Assembly: GCA_029268165.1 (NCBI GenBank)
Contig: JAJUGM010000194.1
Coordinates: forward strand, 1 to 6,641
Source: Bacteroidota bacterium
GTDB lineage: Bacteria; Bacteroidota; Bacteroidia; Bacteroidales; UBA10428
Direction: 5' to 3'
DNA length: 6,641 nucleotides
Positions 6,428 to 6,641 of this stretch are shown piece by piece (within the stretch, counting starts at the first letter, position 1; each line of letters starts with the position of its first letter). A program made the position numbers and the translations under genes. Below the pieces are notes generated by a model. That model was not told the origin of the DNA, made no database searches, and saw only the letters and a list, made by a program, of their open reading frames with translations.

Positions 6428-6540
6428 TATAACAGGCCAACCAATTTAAGCAGTTCGTCGAGTTCTTTATCGGAGATATTTTCTTTTTCGGACTTATGTA
6501 TTAGCCCCCAAAAAAGCCAGACAAAAGTATTGAAAAAAAA
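6427..6540 (-). pseudogene. C-terminal remnant of a minus-strand gene cut by the insertion sequence
   Basis: The minus strand has an open frame of 37 codons ending in TAA at 6429-6427, directly before the terminator. Its last part, HKSEKENISDKELDELLKLVGLL, looks like real protein: charged and amphipathic, with a helical end. The upstream part (FFFNTFVWLFWGLI) is low-complexity, falls in the presumed insertion-sequence end, and is closed by a TAG at 6543-6541. There is no ATG in the frame. The simplest reading is the tail of a gene whose 5' part was separated by insertion near 6497. The protein family is not recognisable, and chance coding cannot be excluded. Confidence 0.4.
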
Positions 6541-6641
6541 CTATACTTTTATGGACATGAAAAAGAGAACTTTTAGCAAAGAAGAGAAGCTTCGGATAAT
6601 AAAAGAAGCTTCGGAGAATGGCATTCAAGCCACCTTGGAAA
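6497..6641 (+). mobile_element. Left end of an IS3-family insertion sequence, cut by the window edge
   Basis: The transposase start at 6551 is preceded by about 54 non-coding bases containing TTAGCCCCCAAAAAAGCCAG (6501-6520), then ACAAAAGTATTG. A run of C followed by a run of A and a GCCAGACAAAAG-like segment resembles terminal inverted repeats of IS3-type elements from Bacteroidota, as recalled. The exact outer boundary (TG at 6497 is a guess) and any target duplication cannot be fixed, because the right end is outside the window. Confidence 0.55.
6551..6641 (+). CDS. IS3-family transposase OrfA, N-terminal 30 residues (partial)
   Basis: Thirty codons from ATG 6551 to the window end; a second in-frame ATG at 6557 is an equally good start. 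The peptide MKKRTFSKEEKLRIIKEASE followed by NGIQATLE is the first half of the helix-turn-helix that opens the OrfA proteins of IS3-family elements (usual pattern: basic start, FSKEEKLRIIKEA, then an ETLEKYGIYPATYYSWKKK-like second half). The protein binds the element's ends. The catalytic OrfB with the DDE triad would lie beyond the window, usually reached by a programmed frameshift. Confidence 0.85.
   Translation, partial: MDMKKRTFSKEEKLRIIKEASENGIQATLE

Overview
The window looks like a chromosomal piece of an AT-rich member of the Bacteroidota. The signs are an ECF sigma factor paired with a membrane-anchored protein ending in an outer-membrane beta-barrel, non-Shine-Dalgarno AT-rich leaders, a Bacteroidota-style Rhs/YD tip, and an IS3-type transposase start of the kind common in that phylum. 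No rRNA or tRNA genes and no CRISPR array were seen, so the organism cannot be placed more finely.

Left part (61-3697): a sigma factor gene and a 499-residue TM-plus-beta-barrel protein form a tight two-gene operon on the minus strand, 2 bases apart. Divergent from it on the plus strand is a 409-residue serpin with a lipoprotein signal peptide. The 267-base divergent region carries two copies of TACGCAACCT, each followed after exactly 15 bases by CATCT. One copy points at the sigma operon and the other at the serpin. This looks like a pair of identical ECF promoters, which would make the sigma factor autoregulated and the serpin a member of its regulon. The inferred unit is an envelope sensor, its sigma factor and a secreted or surface protease inhibitor. 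The serpin ends at a strong intrinsic terminator.

Middle part (3698-4711): an AT-rich spacer, a lone 158-residue four-helix membrane protein resembling the DoxX family, then a gene-poor stretch with a large imperfect palindrome and a GC-rich palindrome that resemble a dispersed repeat.

Right part (4712-6641): a 5'-truncated Rhs repeat-associated core joined to a roughly 186-residue variable C-terminal region with a hydrophobic stretch and a Pro-Lys tail. One base after its stop lies a 170-residue protein with about five membrane segments. The arrangement fits an orphan Rhs toxin tip with a membrane immunity protein, but neither domain is recognised. G+C falls sharply at the core/C-terminal junction. 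After a terminator shared with a short minus-strand coding remnant, the left end of an IS3-family element begins and runs off the window.
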